A stretch of 64,000 nt of DNA from Chrysemys picta bellii. Lineage: Eukaryota; Chordata; Testudines; Emydidae. Numbering within the stretch: position 1 is the stretch's first letter; every line of letters starts with the position of its first letter. The stretch covers positions 56,811,498 to 56,875,497 of the forward strand of contig NC_088791.1 in NCBI RefSeq assembly GCF_011386835.1. Reading direction: 5' to 3'. Of this stretch, positions 1-11,600 are shown piece after piece. The notes below the pieces were generated by a model that had not been told where the DNA came from, ran no database searches, and worked only from the letters and a program-made list of their open reading frames with translations. The position numbers and the translations under genes are program-made.

Positions 1-19
1 GTAAGATCTTGGTTGAGGG

Positions 20-1151
20 TAGGGTGACCAGATCACCCAAGTCAAATATCGGGACCCGGGGGGGGGGGGGAGGGTGATGCGGGGGGGGGGGGGCATGGCC
101 CCCCCCCAAAAAAGCACACCTTCCTCCGCAAGCGCTGGAGGGAGGCCCGGGAGACTCAGGGGAAGCGCGGGGCCGGGGTGAGTAAGAGTCCGGCCTGGTC
201 CCCAGCAGGCAGGACTCAGTTGGGTGGTAGGGAGAGGAGGGGGGCGGCCCGCGGGGCCAGGCGGTGGGGCTGTTCTCACCCCCAGGCAGCGGGACTCGGG
301 AGCAGCCGCTGCTGCAGCTCCCACTGCCGCGGGGGGAGGAAGCGGCCATGGCGCTTGGCAGCTGCGGCTCTGGCGCCCCCGAGCCGGGGCCTGCTGCGGG
401 GACCCAGTAGCACGCACGCTGCGCCCAGCCCCTGGCCAGTCGCGTCTGGGCTCCTGCCCAGCTGGTGCTATCGCACGGCGGCCCCGGAGTGGGGGCAGCA
501 GGCCCCAGCCCCCCGGTCCCGCAGGGGAACGAACGGGGCTGGGCTGCCGATGCCTCCACCCCGGGGCCGCCGCACGATAGCACCAGCTGGGCAGCAGCCC
601 AGACGCTGGCCAGGGGCTGGGCGCAGCGTATGCGCTGCTGGGTCCCTGCAGCAGGCCCGGGGGGTTCGGGGGCGCCAGAGCCGCAGCCGAGCGCCATGGC
701 CGCTTCCTCCCCCCGCGGCAGTGGGAGCTGCAGCAGCGGCTGCTCCCGAGTCCTGCTGCCCGGGGGGGGAGAACAGCCGCGGGCCGCCCCCCTCCTCTCC
801 CTACCGCCCGACTGAGTCCTGCCTGCTGGGGACCAGGCCGGACTCTTACTCACCCCAGCCCCGTGCTTCCCCTGAGTCTCGCTTCCCCTGAGTCTCCCGG
901 GCCTCCCTCCAGCGCTTGCGGAGGGGGGAGGAATGGTGAGCCCGGGGAAGAGGCGGGGATTCGGGGAGGGAGCCAATCGGGGGAGGAGGGGGCGGGGTCG
1001 GGGTGGTGGGGGGGCGCGAGCACTTCCGGGCTCCAGGCTCTGGAGCATTTCCTTGTTTGTCCAGTGTCCCGACCGCACGTCGGTCGGGACGCGGGACAAA
1101 CAAGGAAATATCGGGACAGTCCCGATAAAATCGGGACGTCTGGTCACCCTA
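20..1151. mobile_element. GC-rich non-autonomous hAT-like foldback element
   Basis: The ends are a 13-bp inverted repeat, TAGGGTGACCAGA, and the flanks at 12-19 and 1152-1159 are identical 8-bp copies of GTTGAGGG. An 8-bp target duplication is the hAT signature. Inside, about 121-515 and 525-925 form one long GC-rich inverted repeat, so most of the element folds on itself. Near each end are short motifs of the type TCGGGAC. The open frames across this segment are by-products of its GC content and mirror each other on the two strands; none resembles a transposase. It shares the TAGGGT terminus with the elements at 57406 and 59981. Confidence 0.85.
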
Positions 1152-1159
1152 GTTGAGGG

Positions 1160-4100
1160 AGAAGCTGCAAAGTGCAACTGAGAATAACCACTCTGAAACC
1201 TGAGAATAAATAGTTTCTCTGTGCAGTCAGCTCACTTCAGATGGAGGGGAGTGAAAAGACTTTTCTTTCTCCTCCCCCTGCTCTCTCCTGCTGGTCAAGT
1301 CCACATCTGGTTAATTTGACTTTTCTGCTTAACTTATAGATGGAGTTGGGCAGTGAGGGAGCTAGAACAAAGTGTCCATCTGAATATCATACCATATATC
1401 CAAATTTTATAGCAGTTCAGCAAAGACTGTTGCTGTACATTATAAATGTAGTGCAATTTGGTTGAAGCATGCTAGGCTTTTACACACAGTGGGAGAGATG
1501 GGAGCAAAGTTTAGACATCACATTTTCCTGAATTCATGGAGAGATAAAGGGGTGTATTCTCCTCTTGATGTGTTCTTATTAAAGTGTGTGAAATAATGTT
1601 AACAAGTGGATATCTTGACTGTAAAAAGGACATCTGTGAAAAGCTTTACTACATAGTAACATGCAGTGCAGCCTTTGAACAGGAAGCTCTGCAAGGGTTT
1701 TCCCCACTTTGTTCTGATGACTTAAAGGTAAAGCATGTGATAACCTGCATAAGGAGTAAAATAAATAATGACTAAAATTTTCTCCTGTTCAGTTTTCTCA
1801 GTCCAGCAAGTCCCTATTTTATTTGATGAATATCTCCAAGGAAAACAGTCTTTATCTGGAATTGTTCTGCGTGTCCTTATTGCATTTGATTAGGAGTAAA
1901 TTGAATTTTAAGTGTGCCTTTTGGCTGTTAACACCATTATATTCTTCTTGATTTATGCCTAAGTATCTTGGTATTTGGTGAACTATAGTATTTTTCCATG
2001 CATTTAATTTTGTATTTGAAATTGAAAGTTCATAAATTAATAAGGAAGCACCAGGAGAGGAACATTTAAAAATATGTACCTGTCTCTCAGAATGGAACAA
2101 AGAATGACAGTTACTCAAGGGTGGGGAGAAGACGGTGCCTGCTGTGCACTCACTCTAGGGATTTCCTCAAGCTTGCTGATTTGTCATCTGCCTTGATAAA
2201 AAAGCAGAAACAATTTACAAACTGATCCCACTAAATGTATCTAAATCTGTATCTAAAAAGCCCCAAACACTGCCTACAAAAATAAGAAACCTGAATCACC
2301 TCTTGTACATGTACATCAAATTACTTTGGGCCATTGTCCAAAAAACAGCACAACACCCAGCAAAGTGGAAAATTTACATATTATTCAAGTTGGGCTCAAC
2401 TTTATCAGCTCACATCCTGGAATTCTTGCATCTTGTAAGGACAAGTCTTGGAGTCTTAACTTGAGCCAGAATCCTTTTGAATTAGTGGGAGAGATTTGGC
2501 CCAAAGTGTGGTCTCTCGTGTAATATGTTACAGAACAACTAAGTAAACATGGCACAACATATGAACTTAAAGCTTCTTCCATTTTAGTAGATTCTACTTG
2601 TTTGAGAAAGAGTCCCTGTACGTAAAATGAGGAATACACCTGAAAATGGGCAATATCTGTCAAAACAGGAAAAATGTTTTCAGTCCCTCATATGAATGTT
2701 GTCATAATTCTCATCTCATGCACGCTCACTAACATTTAATGAAATATTCACAATCTAACAAATTTACCCACAAACATATTTATAGTTGCTCAGCTGGAAC
2801 CATAAAAGACAGATTAAAACACTGATTAAAAATTGGTTATTACAGAGACTGAGTTCTGCTTACTGGCTAGCCAGTGTGCCCAGAGCTTTCCACTTTTTTT
2901 AGCTCCTTTCTAAATGGGGTGGAGAGAGAGTCAGTGCTGAGTATTTTAGTTAGAAACTATCAAAAACATAAGATAGCTGGCCCAAGCTGCTTGCACCCTA
3001 TCTCCTATTTAAAACAGGAGGCACCATCATACTACGTGCAGTAATTTCCTCAGGCAAGCAAATGTTGAGTTTTTAATGGCTCCTACTCTACAATATGGAG
3101 ACCTGAAATTCACAGTTGTTTAGAATTAAAATGATACATTTGAGTCTGAACATTGGAATGAGTGCCAAATAAAATTGGATCAAGACAAACCTTACTTTAG
3201 GAATTGTATCTTTCTGTGGTCCTATGATGACAGTTGCACCTTCAAAACAGACAAATGTGTGTTCAAGAGTGCCAATTAGAGACCAATCCCATGGTTATTA
3301 ATTCAGACAAAACTCCCATTGAAGTCAAGGCTTTCCAGTAGCAAGACCTATTCTCTGAAAATATCTGACTTTTTTTTAAGTATCTTGCATTTATATAGCT
3401 CCTCTTTATCTTGGAGGAGCCAAAGTGCTTTACAAACTATATATATATACATATATGTGTGTGTGTATATATATATACATATATAGCAGTCTACCACTGA
3501 AATGTAGTCACCTGTGAGTAAAACATGGCATCTTTTTTAACACTGTAGAGATAGAGTATGCAACAATTTAGGAAATGACATGACTATTATATGCAGATTG
3601 CAGAGGGAAGTTAGCTAGGCAGAACTGAATTTAGCCAAGGCAGCAAGGCCTGAGTACTAACGACTCTACTCTTGGAAGAAATATAGATCTTTAGCAGCTC
3701 AACATAAAGAAAACTTATAACCTGGGATAAGTTCATGAAATATTCCACCCCTGATGAGTGAGTATTTCGAAATGTCAAGGTGAGTGTTAACATAAAAGTT
3801 GATAGGCAAAGCATGTTCTTCATTTGCTGTCAGCAGTATATCAGATATTACCAGGAGATTTGTAGCTGTAAATAGCCAGCAACTTCATTGCAGATTTTTG
3901 ATTTCTACTTGATGATTCCAGTCAAATAGGAACTGACACATTTGGTAATGAGCAGGTGAAAAATACTGTCCTCAGTAGCCCATTCAGTATAAATGTCAGT
4001 GCCAATCGTTTAGTGAATGTCATTAAAAACATTCAACTCAAGGTCTAGCTCAACTACTTCACCACTAACTTTCCCCTTTCAGTGTGTCACTTAGCATTAG

Positions 4101-4548
4101 ATGAAACAACATTAGTTTGGTCCTTACTTGCCAATAGGAACAATCTAAAAATTAACTAATAATAATTCTATCTCCCTTTCATCGCACAAGTGAATGTGAG
4201 TGAGTTTTCAAAAGCCAGCATCATCAAAATACTTGAAAAACTGACAACCAGCCACTGATCATGAATGCAGGTTCATCGGTTTCCAGCATTGACTGATAGC
4301 CAATATCAGATGTTGGCTTGAAACTAATCTGGGCACCATTCTCCTCTGAGGACATAAATGCCCTTCTAAATATAAATAAAAAGGAAGTAGGTTTCCTAAC
4401 TGTTTCTTCTTCTTTTCCATTTAGAAAGGCAAAGTGACATTTTTACCTCTTCCTTTCTTAGGGCTTGATCCACAGCTTTCAGTGGGCTTTAGATTAGTCA
4501 TTAAATCAACTCGATGCTATGTTATATCTGCAGTTAATTATAGAGGTT
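1160..4548. other. No gene recognised
   Basis: AT-rich single-copy-looking sequence. Short open frames here have no domain or splice context. The stretch 3385-3437 resembles an old interspersed repeat (a CTTTACAAAC-type end) that runs into a TA/TG simple repeat. Confidence 0.6.
3438..3486. repeat. AT/GT dinucleotide microsatellite
   Basis: Alternating TA runs flank a short TG run, with interruptions by ACATA. It is a compound imperfect dinucleotide repeat. Confidence 0.9.
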
Positions 4549-4551
4549 TAA

Positions 4552-4847
4552 GGGTACGTCTACACTTACCGGAGGGTCCGGCGGCAGGCAATCGATGTTC
4601 TGGGCTCGATTTATTGCGTCTGGTTTAGACGCGATAAATGGATCCCGGATCGATCCCGGAAGTGCTCGCCGTCGACACCGGTACTCCAGCTCGGCGAGAG
4701 GAGTACGCGGCATCGACGGGGGAGCCTCCCTGCCACGTCTGGACCCACGGTAAGTTCGGACTAAGGTACTTCGAATTCAGCTACGTTATTAACGTAGCTG
4801 AATTTGCGTACCTTAGTCCGAAGTGGGGGGTTAGTGGGGACCAGGCC
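4552..4847. mobile_element. Harbinger-like MITE, GTCTACAC family
   Basis: The element begins GGGTACGTCTACAC, ends GGACCAGGCC, and is flanked by TAA on both sides (4549-4551 and 4848-4850). A 3-bp TAA/TWA duplication is typical of PIF/Harbinger elements. At 4755-4822 lies a nearly perfect hairpin with arms of about 33 nt. Related copies are at 20871, 26793, 34758 and probably 50286. No transposase is encoded. The superfamily call rests on the TAA duplication and is inference. Confidence 0.65.
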
Positions 4848-5399
4848 TAAGTAGGAGGGATGCGCCAGCATCTCAAAATTCCTCCAAAAATCCTCCTCTT
4901 TCCTTTAAACTCCCCTTAAGCATCTAATTCCATAGGAGTCATATCTCTCACTTTCTAAAGCAATAGTGAGAGTCTCCTAGAAAAGCTACTAGTGTCAAAT
5001 TATTCATTAATGAAGGATGCTTTGCCCTTAAATACAGATCAGCATCTAGTGACAACATATACATTGACTGAAAACAACTCATACATAACAGGTTTCAGAG
5101 TAGCAGCCGTTTTAGTCTGTATCTGCAAAAAGAACAGGAGTACTTGTGGCACCTTAGAGACTAACAAATTTATTTGAGCATAAGCTTTTGTGGGCTACAG
5201 CCCACTTCATCAGATGCATAGAATGGAGCATATAGTAAGAAGATATGTATACATACAGAGAACATGAAAAAGTGGAAGTAGCCATACCAACTGTAAGAGG
5301 CTAATTAATTCAGATGAGCTATTATCAGCAGGAGAGCCAGAAGAGTACTCAGAAGTCACCTACTACAGGACAGGTCCAACAAAGAAAATAACAGAACTA

Positions 5400-6013
5400 T
5401 CTGTCACCTTCAGCCCCCAACTAAAACCTCTCCAGCGCATCTACAACCTATCCTGCAAGATGATCCCTTACTCTCCCAGATCTTGGGAGACAGACCATTC
5501 CTCGCTTACAGACAGCTCCCAAACCTGAAGCAAATACTCACCAGCAACCACACACCACACAACAAAAACACTAACCCAGGAACCTATCCTTGCAACAAAG
5601 CCCAATGTCAACTCTGTCCACATATCTATTCAAGTGACGCCATCATAGGACCTAATCACCTCAGCCATGCCATCAGGGACTCGTTCACCTGCACATCTAC
5701 CAATGTGATATATGTCATCATGTGCCAGCAATGCCCCCTGCCATGTACATTGGCCAAACTGGATAGTCTCTATGCAAAAGAATAAATGGACACAAATTTG
5801 ACATCAGGAATCATAACATTCAAAAACCAGTAGGAGAACACTTCAGCCTCTCTGGTCACTCAGTAACAGACTTAAAGGTGGCAATTTTGCAACAGAGAAG
5901 CTTCAAAACCAGACTCCAACGAGAAACTGCTGAACTTGAACTAATATGCAAACTAGATACCATTAATTTGGGCTTGAATAGAGATTGGGAGTGGCTGGGT
6001 CATTACACAAATT
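5400..6013 (+). pseudogene. Penelope C-terminal region with GIY-YIG endonuclease, broken
   Basis: The frame carries a Cys-rich linker (CNKAQCQLCP near 5590-5625), then a GIY-YIG-like start (IYVIMCQQCP) followed after a frameshift near 5740 by MYIGQTG, and further on RINGHK and GEHFSLSGHS. This order of Cys-rich linker and GIY-YIG nuclease is characteristic of endonuclease-bearing Penelope elements, where the nuclease nicks the target for reverse transcription. The conserved tail ends in a stop near 6013. One frameshift and a premature stop make it non-functional. No reverse transcriptase lies upstream inside the element. Confidence 0.8.
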
Positions 6014-6220
6014 GAATCTATTTCCCCATGTTAAGTATCCTCACACCTTTTTGTCAACTGTCTGAAATGGGCCATCTTGATTACCACTACAAAAGTCTTT
6101 TTTCTCCTGCTGATAATAGCTCATCTTAATCTTAATTAGCCTCTTAGAGTTAGTATGGCAACTTCCACCTTTTCATGTTCTCTGTATGTATATATATCTT
6201 CTTACTATATGTTCCATTCT

Positions 6221-6270
6221 ATGCATCTGATGAAGTGGGCTGTAGCCCACGAAAGCTTATGCTCAAATCA
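6221..6270 (+). ncRNA. Hammerhead ribozyme-like motif in Penelope right arm
   Basis: The core reads CTGATGA (6227-6233), a six-pair helix II closed by TGTA (GTGGGC with GCCCAC), then GAAA (6251-6254), a three-pair helix III (AGC with GCT, loop TTAT) and TC at 6263-6264, where cleavage would follow the C. All conserved core positions are present. Penelope-like elements are known to carry hammerheads with a very short helix III. I could not find a convincing helix I, so activity is uncertain. The matching left arm on the minus strand has lost the G of GAAA. Confidence 0.65.
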
Positions 6271-6369
6271 ATTTGATAGTCTCTAGGGTGCCACAAGTAC
6301 TCCTGTTTGTCATACATAACAACTATATAACTAGCACATAAAAATATTTAAAAAAATATATGGAGATAT

Positions 6370-6545
6370 ACCTATCTCATAGAACTGGAAGGGACCCTGA
6401 AAAGTTATTGAGTTCAGCCCCCTGCCTTCACTAGCAAGACCAAGTACTGATTTTGCCCCATATCCCTAAGTGGCCCCCTCAAGGATTAAACTCACAACCC
6501 TGGGTTTAGCAGGCCAAGGCTCAAACCACTGAGCTATCTCCCCTA
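6370..6545 (-). mobile_element. tRNA-derived SINE, CrySINE type
   Basis: Read on the minus strand, the head has a Pol III A box (ATAGCTCAGTGGTTTGAGC, 6518-6537) and a B box (GGTTGTGAGTTTAATCC, 6483-6499). The tail shares sequence with CR1 3' ends (AGAACTGGAAGGGACC on the plus strand). This layout, a tRNA-like head with a CR1-like tail, is that of the cryptodiran turtle SINE mobilised by CR1. Confidence 0.8.
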
Positions 6546-7372
6546 ACATCATTACTTGGTGGTGTTCTTCCTGGCACTTCTCTCACATTTTGTCTTCCCT
6601 CTGAAACTCAAAGAAGAGTGTGATAGAATTTGTGCCTACAACTTGGAAAAAAGAATACATTGCTTCATCTTTAAGGGAAGTGTGGTAAGGAGAGCTATAA
6701 TCATCTGACAAGTAAAAATAATCAGGCTGGGGCAATATTATGTGCTCATGATAAAAGCAGGAGTCTTATGACATTTGCAACTCTAGGACCCTGATTCTCA
6801 CCCCCCTGTTGCTGCCAGGGGTCTGCTCTCTCCCTAGTGTACATTAGAGAAGCTTCTGGGCCTATGGAAGCAGAGAATTGCCATAGTGCAGGACAGGGCA
6901 TAGCTGGAGCTAGAGCTTTCTCTCCCTCCCCACACCCTGCAGTGAGAGGCTGGGAGCAGAGCCGGTGTAGAGCCCTTTTGCTAACTGAATGCCAGAAGGG
7001 GAGCCCCTGTGGCGGGGGGATTCTCCAAGGGCCAATTCCACCTCCTTTGTGGTGCCAGATAGGCACAAAGGGGACTTGGTGAGAGTTGGAGCACAATTCT
7101 CTAACCACAGTCCTTCTAGACTCACAATTGGTTAGGTTTTGTTGCCTTGGTTGATGAACTCATACGTGAGGGGCACCATTTGGGGTGACGGGGGGGAGGG
7201 GGACTCCAGCGACCCCAGTTTCGTACAGGAGGTGTGCTCTTAGGCAGAGCTCTTAATTACAGCACAGCATTAGTGTGGAATGTGAGTTTTGCGGAGGAGA
7301 GGTGCTGCTTCTAGCTTGTGCCCCTGGGGTAGGGAGTCAGTATTTTGTTTACAAACAGAGGCAGGGTGATTA
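6546..7372. other. No gene recognised
   Basis: Single-copy-looking sequence with overlapping open frames of 70-120 codons on both strands around 6746-7125. They lack any domain or splice pattern and shadow each other. Confidence 0.5.
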
Positions 7373-9377
7373 TAGATTCATAGATTCATAGATTCTAGGA
7401 CTGGAAGGGACCTCGAGAGGTCATCGAGTCCAGTCCCCTGCCCGCATGGCAGGACCAAATACTGTCTAGACCATCCCTCATAGACATTTATCTAACCTAC
7501 TCTTAAATATCTCCAGAGATGGAGATTCCACAACCTCCCTAGGCAATTTATTCCAGTGTTTAACCACCCTGACAGTTAGGAACTTTTTCCTAATGTCCAA
7601 CCTAGGCCTCCCTTGCTGCAGTTTAAGCCCATTGCTTCTTGTTCTATCCTTAGAGGCTAAGGTGAACAAGTTTTCTCCCTCTTCCTTATGACACCTTTTT
7701 AGATACCTGAAAACTGCTAACATGTCCCCTCTCAGTATTCTCTTTCCCAAACTAAACAAACCCAATTCTTTCAGCCTTCCTTCATAGGTCATGTTCTCAA
7801 GACCTTTAATCATTCTTGTTGCTCTTCTCTGGACCCTTTCCAATTTCTCCACATCTTTCTTGAAATGCGGTGCCCAGAACTGGACACAATACTCCAGCTG
7901 AGGCCTAACCAGAGCAGAGTAGAGCGGAAGAATGACTTCTCGTGTCTTGCTCACAACACACCTGTTAATACATCCCAGAATCATGTTTGCTTTTTTTGCA
8001 ACAGCATCACACTGTTGACTCATATTTAGCTTGTGGTCCACTATAACCCCTAGATCCCTTTCTGCCATACTCCTTCCTAGACAGTCTCTTCCCATTCTGT
8101 ATGTGTGAAACTGATTTTTTTTTCCTAAGTGGAGCACTTTGCATTTGTCTTTGTTAAACTTCATCCTGTTTAACTCAGACCATTTCTCCAATTTGTCCAG
8201 ATCATTTTGAATTATGACCCTGTCCTCCAAAGCAGTTGCAATCCCTCCCAGTTTGGTATCATCCACAAACTGAATAAGCGTACTTTCTATGCCAATATCT
8301 AAGTCGTTAATGAAGATATTGAACAGAGCCAGTCCCAAAACAGACCCCTGCGGAACCCCACTCGTTATGCCTTTCCAGCAGGATTGGGAACCATTAATAA
8401 CAACTCTCTGAGTACGGTTATCCAGCCAGTTATGCACCCACCTTATAGTAGCCCCATCTAAATTGTATTTGCCTAGTTTATTGATAAGAATATCATGCGA
8501 GACCGTATCAAATGCCTTACTAAAGTCTAGGTATACCACATCCACAGCTTCTCCCTTATCCACAAGACTCGTTATCCTATCAGATTGGTTTGACATGATT
8601 TGTTCTTTACAAATCCATGCTGGCTGTTCCCTATCACCTTACCACCTTCCAAGTGTTTGCAGATGATTTCCTTAATTACTTGCTCCATTATCTTCCCTGG
8701 CACAGAAGTTAAACTAACTGGTCTGTAGTTTCCTGGGTTGTTTTTATTTCCCTTTTTATAGATGGGCACTATATTTGCCCTTTTCCAGTCTTCTGGAATC
8801 TCTCCTGTCTCCCATGATTTTCCAAAGATAATAGCTAGAGGCTCAGATACCTCCTCTATTAGCTCCTTGAGTATTCTAGGATGCATTTAATCAGGCCCTG
8901 GTGACTTGCAGGCATCTAACTTTTCTAAGTGATTTTTAACTTGTTCTTTTTTTATTTTATCTGCTAAACCTACCCCCTTCCCATTAGCATTCACTATGTT
9001 AGGCATTCCTTCAGACTTCTCGTGAAGACCGAAACAAAGAAGTCATTAAGCATCTCTGTCATTTCCAAGTTTCCTGTTACTGTTTCTCCCTCTTCACTAA
9101 GCAGTGGGCCTACCCTGTCTTTGGTCTTCCTCTTGCTTCTAATGTATTGATAAAAGGTCTTCTTGTTTCCCTTTATTCCCGTAGCTAGTTTGAGCTCATT
9201 TTGTGCCTTTGCCTTTCTAATCTTGCCCCTGCATTCTTGTGTTGTTTGCCTATATTCATCCTTTGTAATCTGTCCTAGTTTCCATTTTTTATATGACTCC
9301 TTTTTATTTTTTAGATCATGCAAGATCTTGTGGTTAAGCGAAGGTGGTCTTTTGCCACATTTTCTATCTTTCCTAAC
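7373..9377 (-). mobile_element. CR1 LINE, 5' truncated
   Basis: On the minus strand this runs from a point upstream of the reverse transcriptase to a CR1 3' end with the tandem terminal motif ATTCATAG at about 7373-7400. The endonuclease domain is absent. At the 5' side it abuts a Penelope reverse-transcriptase fragment at 9378. Its tail differs from those of the CR1 copies at 25146 and 30308, so it belongs to another, probably older, subfamily. Confidence 0.9.
7478..9323 (-). pseudogene. CR1 reverse transcriptase, frameshifted
   Basis: Three pieces in order make up the ORF2 remnant. 9323-8994 is the spacer before the polymerase. 8886-8572 carries the N-terminal polymerase block ([32 protein letters not shown]). 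8596-7478 carries [21 protein letters not shown] and the catalytic box as FVDD, where CR1 normally has FADD, and runs through to the C-terminal thumb ([18 protein letters not shown]). Frameshifts separate the pieces near 8990-8880 and near 8590. It would copy RNA into DNA at a nicked target if intact; here it is dead. Confidence 0.9.
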
Positions 9378-9532
9378 CAGCGGAATAGGGTGGTGTTAAC
9401 GTGACCGTCACTTATTTGCACCGTGGTGTCTAGGAAGTGGACCTCCCATGTAGACTGGTCCAGGCTGAGGTTGATGATGGGGTGGAAGCTGTTGAAATCG
9501 TGGTGAAATTTTGATGACATCTTCATCATCTG
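9378..9532 (-). pseudogene. Penelope reverse-transcriptase fragment
   Basis: The minus-strand translation contains SWEVHFLDTT-like sequence (STWEVHFLDTTVQISDGHV), followed by TTLFRW. This matches the FLD...T.LYRKPT segment near the end of the Penelope polymerase. The homology ends abruptly at 9378, where CR1 sequence starts in the same frame, so an open frame reads across the join. The missing continuation is not found beyond the CR1 3' end. Confidence 0.6.
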
Positions 9533-10880
9533 GACCCATGGGAAGGTGACTCTATAACACTATAACAACCTGCAAGGGTGCTCGCATAGGAGCTATTACA
9601 GCTGTTTATTGATTTATACAAGACAACATTTTGGGATTGTTCCCACCAGTAATATTTAACATGGAAATCATCAGTAAATATTACAGACTATTAAACCTGC
9701 TATAACCCAGTTCATAGAGACACTGCTGAAAATATTCTAAAAACCCACAATTTTCCTTTTCAATATTAATAGCATCTTAGATTCTTAGAACTGAATGAGT
9801 ATAAAAAATCAAATTTACTCTTCCCTGGTTATTTTTACATCATGTCTTTCCCTCAGCTTGGATAATGAAAATAGATCCTCAATTTTACTTAGATAATGAA
9901 AATAGATCTTTAGTTTCACACTTTCTGGTTTTCATACACTAGAGCAATACTGGGCTTGTAAATAGTATCAAGGATTGTTTTTAAGCTATTCCCATTTTTT
10001 AAAATTTCCAATAGGAAATATTACTATTGGACTCATTTTGTAAAAGTTAAATTTTAGGCCAAATTAGACCTGCCAATGACCTTTTCTAATGAAGGTCTTA
10101 CCTCTAGACTACAGCAGAAAAGATACAGCAAAAGCTTATTGGTTAGAAAAATCAATTTAAAGATTTAGGCCCTGATGTTGCACACATGTATGCACTTGCG
10201 TAACTTGACTCATACAAATGGTCCCCTTAAAGTCAGTGAGTAAAGTGAAGCACCTGGATGAGATTTGGTAGGATTGAAGCCATAATCTGCCAATTTAAAT
10301 GGGGCCCTCTAATAAAAGCTTGTGTAAAATTGAAGAAATAAAGAGAAAAAACAAGCTGGATAGAAATGTTAATACAGTGATCAGGCATTGTGTGTGTATT
10401 TGTTTGGTGCTTATTATAGCAGGGTTCAGGCCTCTGATTATGCTCCTTAGGCACTACTGTAATAGAAATAATGAACCACAATTTAAAAAATACCATACTA
10501 ATGGTTGTTTTTAAATAAATATCCTTTTATAGCTTTCAGTTCAAACACTGCAGTACTAACTACCTGAAAGTAAAAATGACTTTTCACACAAGTGAAACTG
10601 ACTTCATCAGAGTTTTGTTATCCAAGATGAGAGAAATGCAAAAAGTAAGCAAACAGCATGAACACCACACAGAAATTAATTTATTAACATGATTTTTAAC
10701 TTGGGTATCCTTTTATTATATCTTCAGCTTTAGTTACTAGACTGGAAGCAATAACGAATAACTTACAGAGTTGTTTTCAGATTTCACAGACAGAAGGTGA
10801 TTTCAGGTTAGGGCCTATCGACTTTTAAAGATCACTTTGAAAATTCATTCTATGAAATGGCATTTGGAAAACTTGTAATT
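9533..10880. other. No gene recognised
   Basis: AT-rich sequence without a supported gene. A near-duplicate phrase around AATGAAAATAGATC occurs twice at 9865-9910. Confidence 0.5.
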
Positions 10881-10889
10881 CTGACTGGA

Positions 10890-11600
10890 GCTGTCAGGGT
10901 CCCTTTTCGACCGGGCGTTCTGGTCGAAAACCAGATGCCTGGCAACACTAAGCCCGAGCCCCAGGCCAGCCTCAGCATCCCCAGCTGTGCTGGCTGGCCG
11001 GCCAGCCCGAGCAGTCCCAGCCTGGGCCAGCCCCAGCCAGCTGACCAACCTGAGTCCCGTCCTGGCTCCAGCCACCTGACTAGGGTTGCCAGTCATCCAG
11101 GATTGGCCTGGAATCTCCAGGAATTAAAGATTAATCTTTAATTAAAGATTATGTCATGCAAAGAAACCTCCAGGAATAAGTCCAACCAAAATTGGCAACC
11201 CTACGGCTGACCGACCCCAGCTGGCCAACCGACCGCAGCTGCGGGCCGGCCCGAACAGCGCCAGCTCCGCCAGCTGGCCAATCCCAGCCCCAGGCTGACC
11301 TGAGAAGCCCCAGCCATGCTGACCAGCCAACCCCAGCCCCGGACCGGCCCGAGCCGCTCCAGCCCTGGGCCGGCCCCAGCTGGCTGATCAGCCCGAGCAC
11401 TGGCCTGGTTCCAGCCAGTCAACTGACCCCAGCTGTGCCGGCTAGCTGACCCCGGCCCTGGACCGACCCGAACAGCCCCAGTTGGCTAACCCCAGCCCCG
11501 GGCCCTGCCCCAACCACCCCAGCCTCAGCTAGGTCGGCTGGCCAACCGGAGACCCAGCCGGCCCCAGCCCTTAGCTGGAGAATGGGAAACGCTACGCACC
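10890..11600. repeat. GC-rich composite repeat built on CCAGCCCCAG
   Basis: Irregular CAGC/CCAGC/CTGACC units form a low-complexity block that starts near a TTTTCGACCGG motif and ends about 11600. Its bias creates long open frames in all six frames; none has a domain. The MITE at 11081 interrupts it. Confidence 0.7.
11081..11203. mobile_element. Short TAGGGTTGCC MITE
   Basis: The 123-bp element starts TAGGGTTGCCA and ends TTGGCAACCCTA, its inverted copy. Flanking 8-mers CACCTGAC and CGGCTGAC match at six positions, fitting a decayed hAT duplication. An internal AT-rich palindrome (TTAATCTTTAATTAAAG) lies in the middle. Confidence 0.65.

Larger units (their letters stand above)
5091..6310 (+). 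mobile_element. Penelope-like element with inverted ends
   Basis: The element is bounded by identical 11-bp copies of CATACATAACA (5080-5090 and 6311-6321). Its left end (about 5126-5222) and right end (about 6219-6306) are inverted copies of each other, carrying the block that reads GTGGCACCTTAGAGACTAAC. Between them is the 3' part of a Penelope coding region. The reverse-transcriptase domain is missing, so this copy is internally deleted or 5' truncated and could only move in trans. The inverted arrangement of ends is known for Penelope elements. Related arms occur at 12624, 32383, 34650, 35182, 47780 and 63375. Confidence 0.85.

Noticed and set aside
178..1181. Several long overlapping open frames in the first kilobase
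   Set aside because: They lie in a GC-rich palindromic transposon and mirror one another between strands; no domain and no splice context.
6483..6538. tRNA-like sequence with A and B boxes
   Set aside because: Part of a SINE with a CR1-like tail, not a functional tRNA gene; it lacks a cloverleaf.
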